From NCBI GenBank assembly GCA_043774925.1, contig JAYVSZ010000018.1, forward strand, positions 1 to 64,000: a stretch of 64,000 bases of DNA, given 5' to 3'. A model generated the notes under the pieces. The model was given only the letters and a program-made list of their open reading frames with translations. It was not told where the DNA came from and searched no databases. Positions 8,893 to 16,477 of the stretch are shown piece by piece; position 1 is the stretch's first letter; every line of letters starts with the position of its first letter. The stretch comes from JAYVSZ01 sp043774925. GTDB taxonomy: Bacteria; Pseudomonadota; Gammaproteobacteria; Burkholderiales; Methylophilaceae. Position numbers and translations under genes: made by a program.

Positions 8893-9572
8893 AATTTGAT
8901 TTGGATACTAAACCACTACGTGAAGTGAATCAATTCCTTCACGGTGATGCAGGTAGTCTAAACGGGAAAAAAGTAGTTATTGAGAATCCAAATGGCGCGC
9001 ATAACGTAGCAGTTGGTTTAAAAGCTGATGTAGACGTAACGATTAAAGGTCATGCTGGCTATTACGCAGCAGGTATGAATCAAATCGCTAAAGTGACTAT
9101 TGAAGGTAGTGTTGGTAGTGGCGTGGCTGAAAACATGATGTCAGGTGTAGTGCATGTTAAAGGTTTCGCTTCAAATGCAGCTGGTGCAACGGCCAACGGT
9201 GGCTTGCTCATCATTGATGGCGACGCTGGTTTACGTTGTGGTATTGCCTTAAAAGGCGCTGATATTGTTGTTGGTGGTTCTGTAGGTAGTTTCTCAGCTT
9301 TCATGGCTCAAGCGGGTAACTTTGTTATCTTGGGTGACGCAGGTGATGGCCTTGGTGACTCAATCTATGAAGCTAAGTTGTTTGTTCGCGGCACGGTCAA
9401 AAGCTTGGGCGCGGATTGCGAAGAAAAAATAATGAACGCGGAAGATAAGCAAATTCTAGCGGACTTGTTGAAAAAATCAGGTCATGCAGATGTCAGTCCA
9501 GATCGCTTTAAGCAATATGGCTCTGCTCGTACCTTGTACCACTTCCATGTTGATAATGCTGGAGCATACTAA
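8880..9572 (+). CDS. mgsB: N-methylglutamate synthase subunit B (GXGXG structural domain)
   Basis: The 230-residue protein is the stand-alone equivalent of the C-terminal beta-helix of glutamate synthase. Repeated glycine-rich turns (GHAGYYAAGMNQIA, GSVGSGVAENMMSGVVHVKG, GDAGLRCGIALKGADIVVGG, GDAGDGLGDSIYEAKLFVRG) are the GXGXG repeats. It has no catalytic residues of its own and is expected to hold the amidase and FMN subunits together. Its ATG lies inside the last codons of mgsA, 8 bases after AAGGAG at 8866-8871, so the two are translationally coupled. Confidence 0.9.
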   Translation: METLKFDLDTKPLREVNQFLHGDAGSLNGKKVVIENPNGAHNVAVGLKADVDVTIKGHAGYYAAGMNQIAKVTIEGSVGSGVAENMMSGVVHVKGFASNAAGATANGGLLIIDGDAGLRCGIALKGADIVVGGSVGSFSAFMAQAGNFVILGDAGDGLGDSIYEAKLFVRGTVKSLGADCEEKIMNAEDKQILADLLKKSGHADVSPDRFKQYGSARTLYHFHVDNAGAY

Positions 9573-9573
9573 A

Positions 9574-10926
9574 ATGAGCGACGATACAATACACATGACA
9601 CCACAAACAACGCCACGTTACTCTGCAACGTTTGATGAATATACCAACTCGGAAATCAGACGTGCTGCCGCAACAGGTATCTACGATATTCGTGGTGCAG
9701 GTTCAAAACGCAAGTTGCCACACTTTGATGACTTGTTATTTTTAGGCGCATCAGTTAGCCGTTATCCGTTAGAAGGCTATCGTGAAAAGTGCGGTACAGA
9801 TGTAGTATTGGGCACACGCTTTGCCAAAAAACCAATTCATTTAAAAACGCCAGTGACGATTGCTGGTATGAGCTTCGGTTCATTATCAGGCCCTGCGAAA
9901 GAATCACTAGGTCGTGGTGCAACAGCGGCTGGCACAAGCACAACGACTGGTGATGGTGGTATGACACAAGAAGAACGCGGTCACTCTACAACGCTAGTTT
10001 ATCAATATCTGCCTTCACGTTACGGTATGAATCCAGACGATTTACGTAAAGCAGATGCGATTGAGTTAGTGATTGGTCAAGGGGCTAAACCAGGTGGCGG
10101 CGGTATGTTGCTTGGTCAAAAAATTACTGCACGCGTGGCAAAAATGCGTTGCTTACCAGAAGGTATCGATCAACGTTCTTCATGTCGCCATCCAGATTGG
10201 ACAGGCCCAGATGACTTGGAAATTAAAATTGCTGAGCTACGTGAAATTACAGACTGGGAAAAACCAATCTACGTGAAAATCGGCGCGACTCGTCCTTACT
10301 TCGACGTAGCGCTTGCTGTTAAGGCCGGTGCAGATGTGATTGTATTGGATGGTATGCAAGGCGGCACTGCTGCAACTCAAGAAGTATTTATTGAACATGT
10401 TGGCATACCAATTTTGGCAGCTATTCGCCCGGCAGTGAAAGCATTGCAGGATTTAGGTGTTTATCGTAATGGTAAAGATAGCGTTCAGTTGATTGTTTCT
10501 GGTGGTATTCGCAACGGTGCAGACGTAGCTAAGGCGATTGCTTTGGGCGCTGATGCTGTAGCAATCGGTACAGCTGCATTGATCGCATTAGGTGATAATG
10601 ACCCGCATTTAGAAGCTGAATACAACAAACTTGGCACTACTGCTGGTGCTTATGATGACTGGCATGAAGGTAAAGATCCTGCAGGTATTACTACGCAAAA
10701 TCCTGAGTTGATGAAACGTGTTGACCCTATCAAGGCAGGTCATCGCTTGGCTAACTATATTGCAGTGATGACGATGGAAGCACAAGTAGTTGCGCGCGCT
10801 TGCGGTAAGTCACATTTGCATAATCTAGAGCCAGAAGACTTGGTGGCATTAACAATCGAAGCTTCAGCAATGGCACAAGTGCCTTTAGCTGGTACAAATT
10901 GGATTCCAGGAGTTACCAAATTTTGA
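9574..10926 (+). CDS. mgsC: N-methylglutamate synthase subunit C (FMN-binding glutamate synthase-like)
   Basis: The 450-residue protein matches the FMN and iron-sulfur central domain of glutamate synthase. Landmarks are PVTIAGMSFGSLSGPAKESLGRGA, GQGAKPGGGGMLLG, KIGATRPYFDVALAVKAGADVIVLDGMQGGTAATQ and IVSGGIRNGADVAKAIALGADAVAIGTAAL, the last forming the phosphate-binding loop for FMN. An upstream ATG at 9484 lies in the mgsB frame region and is not used: ATG 9574 follows the mgsB stop by one base and has GGAG at 9561-9564. This is the last gene of the methylamine operon. Confidence 0.93.
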   Translation: MSDDTIHMTPQTTPRYSATFDEYTNSEIRRAAATGIYDIRGAGSKRKLPHFDDLLFLGASVSRYPLEGYREKCGTDVVLGTRFAKKPIHLKTPVTIAGMSFGSLSGPAKESLGRGATAAGTSTTTGDGGMTQEERGHSTTLVYQYLPSRYGMNPDDLRKADAIELVIGQGAKPGGGGMLLGQKITARVAKMRCLPEGIDQRSSCRHPDWTGPDDLEIKIAELREITDWEKPIYVKIGATRPYFDVALAVKAGADVIVLDGMQGGTAATQEVFIEHVGIPILAAIRPAVKALQDLGVYRNGKDSVQLIVSGGIRNGADVAKAIALGADAVAIGTAALIALGDNDPHLEAEYNKLGTTAGAYDDWHEGKDPAGITTQNPELMKRVDPIKAGHRLANYIAVMTMEAQVVARACGKSHLHNLEPEDLVALTIEASAMAQVPLAGTNWIPGVTKF

Positions 10927-11230
10927 TTGTTAATTAGTTTATGCGCCCGAGCCAAAATGCACGGGCTTTTCAAAAAGGAAGTAACGTTATGAACAGTTGT
11001 TTTTATCAAATAAGTGAACTGATCTCACCTCTTATTCAACTGCAATATAGACGCAAACTGTTTATATTCAAATACCATACTTTCTTTTCTGTTTTCGCAT
11101 CTGCTTACTTCGTTAGAGTAAGCAGCTTTTTTATTTAAACTTCAATAATTTAAAGGAGGCTATACATAGCTAACCATAAGTATTAAAGTAGCCAATGTTG
11201 TAAACAAAATTATAACTAAAGGAGATAAAA
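10927..11230 (+). terminator. 304-bp gap after mgsC with a weak and a strong terminator
   Basis: The first hairpin is short: GCCCG at 10945-10949 pairs with CGGGC at 10962-10966, followed by TTTT. The second is strong: CTGCTTACT at 11101-11109 pairs perfectly with AGTAAGCAG at 11117-11125, followed by CTTTTTTATTT. Together they should end the methylamine operon. Between them a 49-codon frame (10989-11138) runs through the second hairpin and is probably not a gene. Downstream, AAAGGAGG near 11152 looks like a Shine-Dalgarno but has no start codon at a useful distance. No clear promoter for the next genes was found. Confidence 0.75.
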
Positions 11231-11527
11231 ATGGAGCAAGGCTTACAATCACGTATTCATAAGTTGTATGTGCAAGACTGCATTATGGCTTGGGTAGATG
11301 TAGCGTTACTTTGGGCTTCTGTGCTTTTTGTGTTGTTTTTTATATTAGATATTGTGCAAGACCCAAGCATCCGTCTTGTGATGTATGTCAGCAGTTTTGC
11401 GTTACTTGTTTTTAACACAGCTTCGGTCAGCGCCATGACCAAACATTTGAATGATGATAAGCAATTTATCTATGGATTAGACATTCAACATCTTGATGCT
11501 AACAAAGCGGCAAAAGGACAAAAATAA
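11231..11527 (+). CDS. Small two-helix membrane protein, function unknown
   Basis: I do not recognise this 98-residue protein. It has two likely membrane segments, about residues 19-41 (WVDVALLWASVLFVLFFILDIV) and 50-68 (VMYVSSFALLVFNTASVSA), with a charged C-terminal tail. AAAGGAG at 11218-11224 is a good ribosome site. It is the first of four consecutive genes, all membrane proteins, that end in an APC permease. An accessory subunit role in transport is inferred from position only. Confidence 0.75.
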   Translation: MEQGLQSRIHKLYVQDCIMAWVDVALLWASVLFVLFFILDIVQDPSIRLVMYVSSFALLVFNTASVSAMTKHLNDDKQFIYGLDIQHLDANKAAKGQK

Positions 11528-11559
11528 TCATTTGAATTAAACTTTAGGGAGAGTAGAAA

Positions 11560-11946
11560 ATGAGTAAAAATTACGTACCACCAAAGCAAGGCTGGGCAGG
11601 GCAAGTTTTTGATAGTTTGTTCATTTTGGCGTTAGTTTATTTAAGTTTATATTTGCCTTTGTTTTTTAAAAAAGCCGACATAGCAGCAGCTGCAGACGCT
11701 GCTACGGTTGCAAAACCTACTTGGGCTTCGCTTAATTTATCTCCCATAGTACAGCAGCAATGGGAAAAACTGGGTTATGACGCTGAAAAAGCTGCAGCAC
11801 TTATCAGCAATAGGTTTGATTACACGATAGACCCTATGTGGCTCTTCATCACTGCTGTAGTGATTGTTGGCTACTTCTTTTTCGTCATCAAAATTTCCGA
11901 TAAAGAGTACCGCGAAGTCATTGCGGAAAAATTCGGCGATCGCTAA
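11560..11946 (+). CDS. Small two-helix membrane protein, function unknown
   Basis: I do not recognise this 128-residue protein. Membrane segments are at about residues 15-35 (QVFDSLFILALVYLSLYLPLFF) and 93-112 (PMWLFITAVVIVGYFFFVIKI). The 55-residue stretch between them is rich in Ala and probably faces the periplasm or cytoplasm as a small soluble loop. The start follows AGGGAGAG. It sits between the 98-residue and 53-residue membrane proteins, upstream of the permease, with 32 and 15 bases of spacing. The tight arrangement suggests one operon. Confidence 0.75.
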   Translation: MSKNYVPPKQGWAGQVFDSLFILALVYLSLYLPLFFKKADIAAAADAATVAKPTWASLNLSPIVQQQWEKLGYDAEKAAALISNRFDYTIDPMWLFITAVVIVGYFFFVIKISDKEYREVIAEKFGDR

Positions 11947-11961
11947 CCAGGGGAGAATGTA

Positions 11962-12123
11962 ATGGATATTTGGAATATTGCAACCTATGCCGCTTGGATC
12001 ATCTCAATCATACTACTAGTATGGATGTTGATTGATGCTTTTAGCGTTTCACAACAATATGACGAAGCGTTTCTGATGAGTTCCCGCGAAGGTGCGGAAG
12101 AGCTTACAAGAGAACGTAAATAG
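11962..12123 (+). CDS. Single-helix 53-residue membrane microprotein
   Basis: This short frame codes for 53 residues. It begins MDIWNIATYAAWIISIILL, has one hydrophobic segment at about residues 4-26, and ends in a charged tail (REGAEELTRERK). It is preceded by AGGGGAGA at 11949-11956, five bases before the ATG, and its stop is followed after 9 bases by the permease start. The well-placed ribosome site, tight spacing and sensible membrane topology make it a real gene in my judgement. Its size and position recall small subunits that stabilise transporters, but no function can be assigned from sequence. Confidence 0.75.
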   Translation: MDIWNIATYAAWIISIILLVWMLIDAFSVSQQYDEAFLMSSREGAEELTRERK

Positions 12124-12132
12124 GGGAAAATC

Positions 12133-13533
12133 ATGAGCGAAAATATAACAAATGCTGGCGGAGCTGACGCGCAGCGTATTTCGATGCTAAAAGTGTTAAA
12201 TCCATTTCATATATGGGCGTTAGGTGTAGGCATTGTGTTGGTGGGCGAGTTTATGGGCTGGAACTTCTCCGTGGCAAAAGGCGGAGCATATGGTTCATTA
12301 ATCGCGTGTTGGGTAATTGGCTTGTTGTATACTTGTGTGGCGATGATTGATTCTGAAGTGACATCAACCGTAGCAGCAGCAGGTGGCCAATATACGCAAG
12401 CCAAACATATTATTGGTCCGCTAATGGCCTTTAACGTGGGGCTCTATTTGGTGATGGCTTATACCATGCTAGAGGCGGCCGACGCGCTTGTGGTAGGTGA
12501 TTTAATGAAGACGGGCGCTGGATTGCTTGGGCACGCGGATCTAGATACGCGACCGTTTGTGGTGTTGACCATTGCGTTCTTAGCTTGGCTCAATTATCGC
12601 GGCGTATTCATGACGCTCACCGTTAATTTTGTGATTACTTTGTTCGCTTTTCTGTCAATACTGGTGTTATTCCTTGCAGTAGAACCGGCAACACCAGGTG
12701 CAGTATTACATCACAAAGAGCTACTTACAAACTTGCCTTATGGCTGGCTTGGGGTGGTGGCATCACTACAGTTTGGTATGTGGTATTACTTGGGTATTGA
12801 GGGAACATGTCAGGCCGCAGAAGAAGTTCGTTCCGCTGGTCGCGCAATTCCACTTGGTACTATGGGTGGTATGATGACTCTGTTAGTTGCCGCGTCGCTG
12901 ACTTGGTATATTTGTGCAGGTTTAATGCCATGGCAATATTTGGGACAAGCGATTACGCCGCTATATGATGCTGGTGCATTGGTTGGAAGCACAAAACTGC
13001 AAATTCTGCTGTTTATTGCCACTATCTTTTCTGCAATTGCTTCAGCGAATGGTTGTGTTAACGATGCTTCGCGCGCTTGGTTCTCATTGGGCCGTGATCG
13101 TTACTTGCCAGTTTTTTTCGGCGCCATTCATCCTAAATATCGCACACCATACCGCTCTATAGTCTTTCTGGTGCCGATTGCCGTATCGTTCGCATTTACA
13201 GGCTTATTGGATCAAGTCATTACTTTCTCGATTTTGTCAGGCTTGTTGGGCTATACGTTCATGACCTACAACATGATTAAGTTTAGAAAAATGTGGCCGC
13301 TTGGAAGTATTCATCGTGGATATATTCATCCGTTTCACCCACTCCCAGCAATTACTTTGTTGATCTTGTGTGCTGCAACTTATTTTGCGACATTCTTAGG
13401 CTATGGTTCAACATTGCTCTCGATTATGGCGTTCTATATTGTGGCTTCTGTGTGGTTTAGTGTGCGTCGTTATCAATTTGTAAAACGCGCTGACCAATTC
13501 ACTATGCCTTGGCCGCGTCCTAAAGGTTATTAA
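12133..13533 (+). CDS. APC-superfamily permease (ethanolamine/amine permease-like)
   Basis: The 466-residue protein has about twelve hydrophobic segments and APC signatures: the N-terminal GIVLVGEFMGWNFSVAKGG substrate-loop region, the central Glu-rich loop GIEGTCQAAEEVRSAGRAIP, and SLGRDRYLP after helix 8. It resembles ethanolamine permeases more than amino-acid antiporters, which fits a small amine substrate. Because it follows the methylamine operon on the same strand behind three small membrane proteins, I infer uptake of methylamine or a related amine. Ethanolamine or an amino acid remains possible. Confidence 0.8.
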   Translation: MSENITNAGGADAQRISMLKVLNPFHIWALGVGIVLVGEFMGWNFSVAKGGAYGSLIACWVIGLLYTCVAMIDSEVTSTVAAAGGQYTQAKHIIGPLMAFNVGLYLVMAYTMLEAADALVVGDLMKTGAGLLGHADLDTRPFVVLTIAFLAWLNYRGVFMTLTVNFVITLFAFLSILVLFLAVEPATPGAVLHHKELLTNLPYGWLGVVASLQFGMWYYLGIEGTCQAAEEVRSAGRAIPLGTMGGMMTLLVAASLTWYICAGLMPWQYLGQAITPLYDAGALVGSTKLQILLFIATIFSAIASANGCVNDASRAWFSLGRDRYLPVFFGAIHPKYRTPYRSIVFLVPIAVSFAFTGLLDQVITFSILSGLLGYTFMTYNMIKFRKMWPLGSIHRGYIHPFHPLPAITLLILCAATYFATFLGYGSTLLSIMAFYIVASVWFSVRRYQFVKRADQFTMPWPRPKGY

Positions 13534-13547
13534 TGGTAATGGCATAT

Positions 13548-13581
13548 AAAATGCGGATGAAGTCATTTCATCCGCATTTTT
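13548..13581 (+). terminator. Rho-independent terminator after the permease gene
   Basis: AAATGCGGATGAA (ending at 13561) pairs perfectly with TTCATCCGCATTT (13567-13579) around a five-base loop, and the stem runs into a T tract. It ends the membrane-protein/permease operon. Confidence 0.85.
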
Positions 13582-13582
13582 A

Positions 13583-14275
13583 ATGCCATATTTTATGTCT
13601 AAATTTATTCTTTGGTTACTCGTGCCTGTTATGTTAAGTCTGCTTTATCGTAATTTTCGACGCGACCAACAAAACACCATACTAAATCGTAGTCATTTGC
13701 TAGACAGTTGTATTGGTCTACTTCAAAATTCAAAGTTAGAGAAAACTGGGAGTGATTTCCCGCGTTTAAAAGGCAGTTATGCTGGTCACCAGATTACCTT
13801 AGAGCTCATTTTAGACACGCTTTCGGTGCGCAAAGTCCCACCGTTATGGCTAACTATTGAAGTCGAAGGTAAGCATCAAACTAAAGGTAGTTTAGATATT
13901 GTGGTAAGGCCACAGAATAATGAATTTTACAGCCCAGCTTGGCAATGGGAAGGCAACTTAAAAATACCGAAAAATTGGCCTGAACATTCAATCATTAAAT
14001 ATCAGCAGGATAAATTTTTGCTAGAACCTGCCTCAATAGAAGTTTTATCTCGCTATGTGCCCTCGATGTTTAAAGATGAACACATGAAAGAGTTATTGAT
14101 TTTACCTAATAAATTACGCATTACTTATCTTGTCAAACAAGCTGCAAAGTCGGAGTATATGGTAATGCGCAATGCCTTGTTTGATGCATCGCCAATAGAT
14201 AAAACGCTGGTCGAACAACTCATACAAAAAGCAATTGAAATTAGACAAGCCTTGGAGATTGAAAGTAATGGATAA
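13583..14275 (+). CDS. Membrane-anchored protein of unknown function
   Basis: I do not recognise this protein (230 residues from ATG 13583, or 226 from ATG 13595). One N-terminal membrane segment (FILWLLVPVMLSLLYRNF) is followed by a soluble region with alternating strands and no catalytic motif I can name. Neither start has a clear Shine-Dalgarno, and the first lies only four bases beyond the terminator stem; the second puts the membrane helix at the very N-terminus. The last codons overlap the next gene by 8 bases, so the two form a pair. Confidence 0.65.
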   Translation: MPYFMSKFILWLLVPVMLSLLYRNFRRDQQNTILNRSHLLDSCIGLLQNSKLEKTGSDFPRLKGSYAGHQITLELILDTLSVRKVPPLWLTIEVEGKHQTKGSLDIVVRPQNNEFYSPAWQWEGNLKIPKNWPEHSIIKYQQDKFLLEPASIEVLSRYVPSMFKDEHMKELLILPNKLRITYLVKQAAKSEYMVMRNALFDASPIDKTLVEQLIQKAIEIRQALEIESNG

Positions 14276-14561
14276 GCAAATGTCACAAAATACACCACTC
14301 AAGCCACCATTGTCACCGCATTTGGTTTTATTGGTGGCAATCTTATTGCCAGGAGTCGGTCAGGTGCTCAACAATTCAGTCACGCGTGCCTTGCTTATGC
14401 TGTCTTTTATGCTGGTGCTAAGCTATTTTACTTATCAATTGGCTGACTCTCATGTTTCGCTTGTGGGTAAATTTGCCGGGGGTATTTTTGTCTATGCCAT
14501 CTCGGTGATGGATGCCTATTATTGGGCGAAATATCGTATGGAACTGCATAAGAGAAAATAG
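14268..14561 (+). CDS. Small PGxGQ-type membrane protein
   Basis: From ATG 14268 this is 97 residues; the ATG overlaps the stop region of the preceding gene (ATGGATAA), which supports this start over an upstream in-frame ATG at 14235. It has a hydrophobic segment ending LLPGVGQVLNN, then a second (LLMLSFMLVLSYFTYQLA) and a third (FAGGIFVYAISVMDAYYWAKYR). The PGxGQ turn before a short helix and the aromatic-rich final helix are seen in small membrane proteins of unknown role, often grouped with TM2-like families. No function is assigned. Confidence 0.65.
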   Translation: MDKQMSQNTPLKPPLSPHLVLLVAILLPGVGQVLNNSVTRALLMLSFMLVLSYFTYQLADSHVSLVGKFAGGIFVYAISVMDAYYWAKYRMELHKRK

Positions 14562-14589
14562 CCTACTTCTTATTTAGATAAAGTCATTG

Positions 14590-14633
14590 CTGGACGTAGC
14601 GTATCGCAGGTTCAAATCCTGCCGTTCCGACCA
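14590..14633 (+). pseudogene. tRNA-Pro remnant with internal deletion
   Basis: The last 30 bases are a perfect tRNA 3' end: T-arm GCAGG-TTCAAAT-CCTGC, acceptor strand CGTTCCG, discriminator A and encoded CCA. Upstream, CTGGACG at 14590-14596 can pair with that strand (five Watson-Crick pairs, one G-U, one mismatch) and is followed by TAGCGTA, a D-arm start. The anticodon arm and the variable loop are absent, so the whole is only 44 nt. The closest parent I know is betaproteobacterial tRNA-Pro. It cannot work as a tRNA. A plausible origin is a deletion between the two AGCG(T)A repeats of the D-arm region and the T-arm. Confidence 0.7.
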
Positions 14634-14703
14634 ATTTTTATTCACTGATTAAATCTTAAATGGTTCAAGTTTTGAACTTTTTTTCGTCTATAATCCAGAT
14701 AAG

Positions 14704-14779
14704 TGGTAGGGGATGCGAGGTTCGAACTCGCGACAAATGGATTAAGAGTCCACTGCTCTACCAACTGAGCTAATCCCCC
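14704..14779 (-). tRNA. tRNA-Lys (anticodon CTT)
   Basis: The minus strand folds as a 76-nt cloverleaf with encoded CCA. The acceptor GGGGGAT pairs with ATCCCCT (first pair G-U). The D-arm is GCTC-AGTTGGTA-GAGC, the anticodon loop CTCTTAA gives CTT, and the T-arm is GCGAG-TTCGAAC-CTCGC. It stands alone, opposite in strand to its neighbours, between a tRNA-Pro remnant and pgm. Confidence 0.92.
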
Positions 14780-14838
14780 GTACCAATGCCATATTATAAG
14801 GCTCAAAGGCAAATTCGTGAATATTAAAAGAGTGCTTA

Positions 14839-16470
14839 ATGCGTATTAACCACAGCCATACAACGCCATTTTCAGATCAAAAACCAGGCACATCTGGCTT
14901 GCGCAAAAAGGTGAAAGTGTTTCAGCAAGCACATTATTTAGAAAATTTTGTGCAAAGTATTTTTGATACCCTTGAAGTACCCAAAGGTGCGACGTTGACG
15001 CTTGGCGGCGATGGGCGTTTTTATAATCGTGTAGCGGTTCAAATGATCATCAAAATGGCTGCGGCTAATGGCTTCAGCCGCCTTATTGTTGGGCAAGGCG
15101 GCATTCTTTCTACGCCTGCCGCATCGCACATTATCCGCAAATACCAAACGTTTGGCGGCATTATCCTTTCCGCCAGCCATAACCCTGCCGGACCCACTGA
15201 AGATTTCGGCATCAAGTACAACACCGCCAATGGCGGCCCTGCGCCAGAGAAAATCACCGAAGCGATTTTTGCTAAAAGTAAAATAATCGGCGAATATAAA
15301 ATAGCCGAATTTGCGGATATGAACATCGATAAGCTTGGCGAAACGCAGTTTGACGGCTTTTGTGTGCAGGTGATAGACCCAGTGCGCGATTACGCGGACT
15401 TAATGGCAAGCATGTTTGATTTTGCGGCGATTAAAAAACTCATCGCGAGTGGCTTTAATGTTAAGTTTGACGGTATGCACGCAGTGACTGGGCCATATGC
15501 CAAAGAGATTTTTATCAATCGACTTGCTGCACCCGCTGATAGCTTGATGAATTGCGAAGTGAGTGAGACCTTTGGCGGCGGTCACCCAGACCCAAATTTG
15601 ACCTATGCACATGATTTAGTTGAAATTTTATATGCTAACGGTGCGCCAGATTTTGGCGCGGCTTCCGACGGTGACGGCGACCGCAATATGGTATTGGGTA
15701 AAGGCTTTTTTGTCACGCCATCCGATAGTTTGGCGGTGATTGCGGCCAACGCCACGCTGATTCCCGCCTACAAGCAAGGCATAGCGGGCGTTGCCCGTAG
15801 CATGCCGACGAGCGGCGCGGTTGACCGTGTAGCGAAAGAACTCAATATTCCATGCTTTGAGACCCCAACTGGCTGGAAGTTTTTTGGCAATTTGATGGAT
15901 GCCGACAAAGTAACGCTGTGTGGCGAGGAAAGTTTTGGCACAGGCTCCAACCATGTGCGCGAGAAGGACGGCTTATGGGCAGTGTTGTGCTGGCTCAATA
16001 TCATTGCCGTTAAACAGCAGAGCGTAGAAAGCATCATCAAAGCGCATTGGGCGGCATTTGGCCGCAATGTATATTCGCGCCATGATTATGAAAATATTCC
16101 GACGGAAGCCGCCAATAGCGTTATCGACCATTTACGCGACAATTTTGGCGCGATGACGGGCAAAACGTTTGGCCGTTACACCATTAAAACTTGCGATGAT
16201 TTTAGTTACACCGACCCGATTGACGGCAGCTTCAGTGCTAAACAAGGACTTCGGGTTTTATTTGCAGACGGCTCACGCATTGTGTTCCGCCTTTCTGGCA
16301 CAGGCACGGAAGGCGCAACGGTTCGCATTTATTTGGAGGCGTTTGAGCCTGACATCAGCAAACACCATTTAGACGCGCAGGAAGCCCTTGCAGAGATGAT
16401 TCAGATTGCATTGCAAATCTCGCAACTGAAAGAAAAAACTGGCCGCGATAAGCCGACCGTCATTACCTAG
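14839..16470 (+). CDS. pgm: Alpha-D-phosphoglucomutase
   Basis: The 543-residue protein has the four-domain phosphohexomutase layout. The catalytic serine loop is SASHNPAGPTEDFGIKYN at about residues 112-129, the metal loop is DGDGDRN near 281, the sugar-binding loop is GEESFG near 361, and the phosphate-binding loop is FRLSGTGTEGATVRIY near 488-503. The FGIKYN and GPAPEKITEAI patterns mark it as true glucose-specific phosphoglucomutase, interconverting glucose 1- and 6-phosphate for glycogen, trehalose or cell-surface sugars. It follows the tRNA-Lys gene and ends convergently, 7 bases from the next gene. Confidence 0.92.
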   Translation: MRINHSHTTPFSDQKPGTSGLRKKVKVFQQAHYLENFVQSIFDTLEVPKGATLTLGGDGRFYNRVAVQMIIKMAAANGFSRLIVGQGGILSTPAASHIIRKYQTFGGIILSASHNPAGPTEDFGIKYNTANGGPAPEKITEAIFAKSKIIGEYKIAEFADMNIDKLGETQFDGFCVQVIDPVRDYADLMASMFDFAAIKKLIASGFNVKFDGMHAVTGPYAKEIFINRLAAPADSLMNCEVSETFGGGHPDPNLTYAHDLVEILYANGAPDFGAASDGDGDRNMVLGKGFFVTPSDSLAVIAANATLIPAYKQGIAGVARSMPTSGAVDRVAKELNIPCFETPTGWKFFGNLMDADKVTLCGEESFGTGSNHVREKDGLWAVLCWLNIIAVKQQSVESIIKAHWAAFGRNVYSRHDYENIPTEAANSVIDHLRDNFGAMTGKTFGRYTIKTCDDFSYTDPIDGSFSAKQGLRVLFADGSRIVFRLSGTGTEGATVRIYLEAFEPDISKHHLDAQEALAEMIQIALQISQLKEKTGRDKPTVIT

Positions 16471-16477
16471 ACATCAG

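Noticed and set aside
10989..11138. 49-codon ORF after mgsC with AAGGA ahead of its ATG
   Set aside because: It runs through the strong terminator hairpin at 11101-11125, has biased Phe/Tyr-rich composition typical of AT-rich non-coding DNA, and shows no recognisable domain.
11150..11160. AAAGGAGG looking like a ribosome site
   Set aside because: No ATG, GTG or TTG with a sensible frame follows within 12 bases; the next gene has its own AAAGGAG closer to its start.
14590..14633. Functional tRNA or integration site of an island
   Set aside because: The anticodon arm is missing, and no integrase or phage genes lie nearby, so neither is supported.
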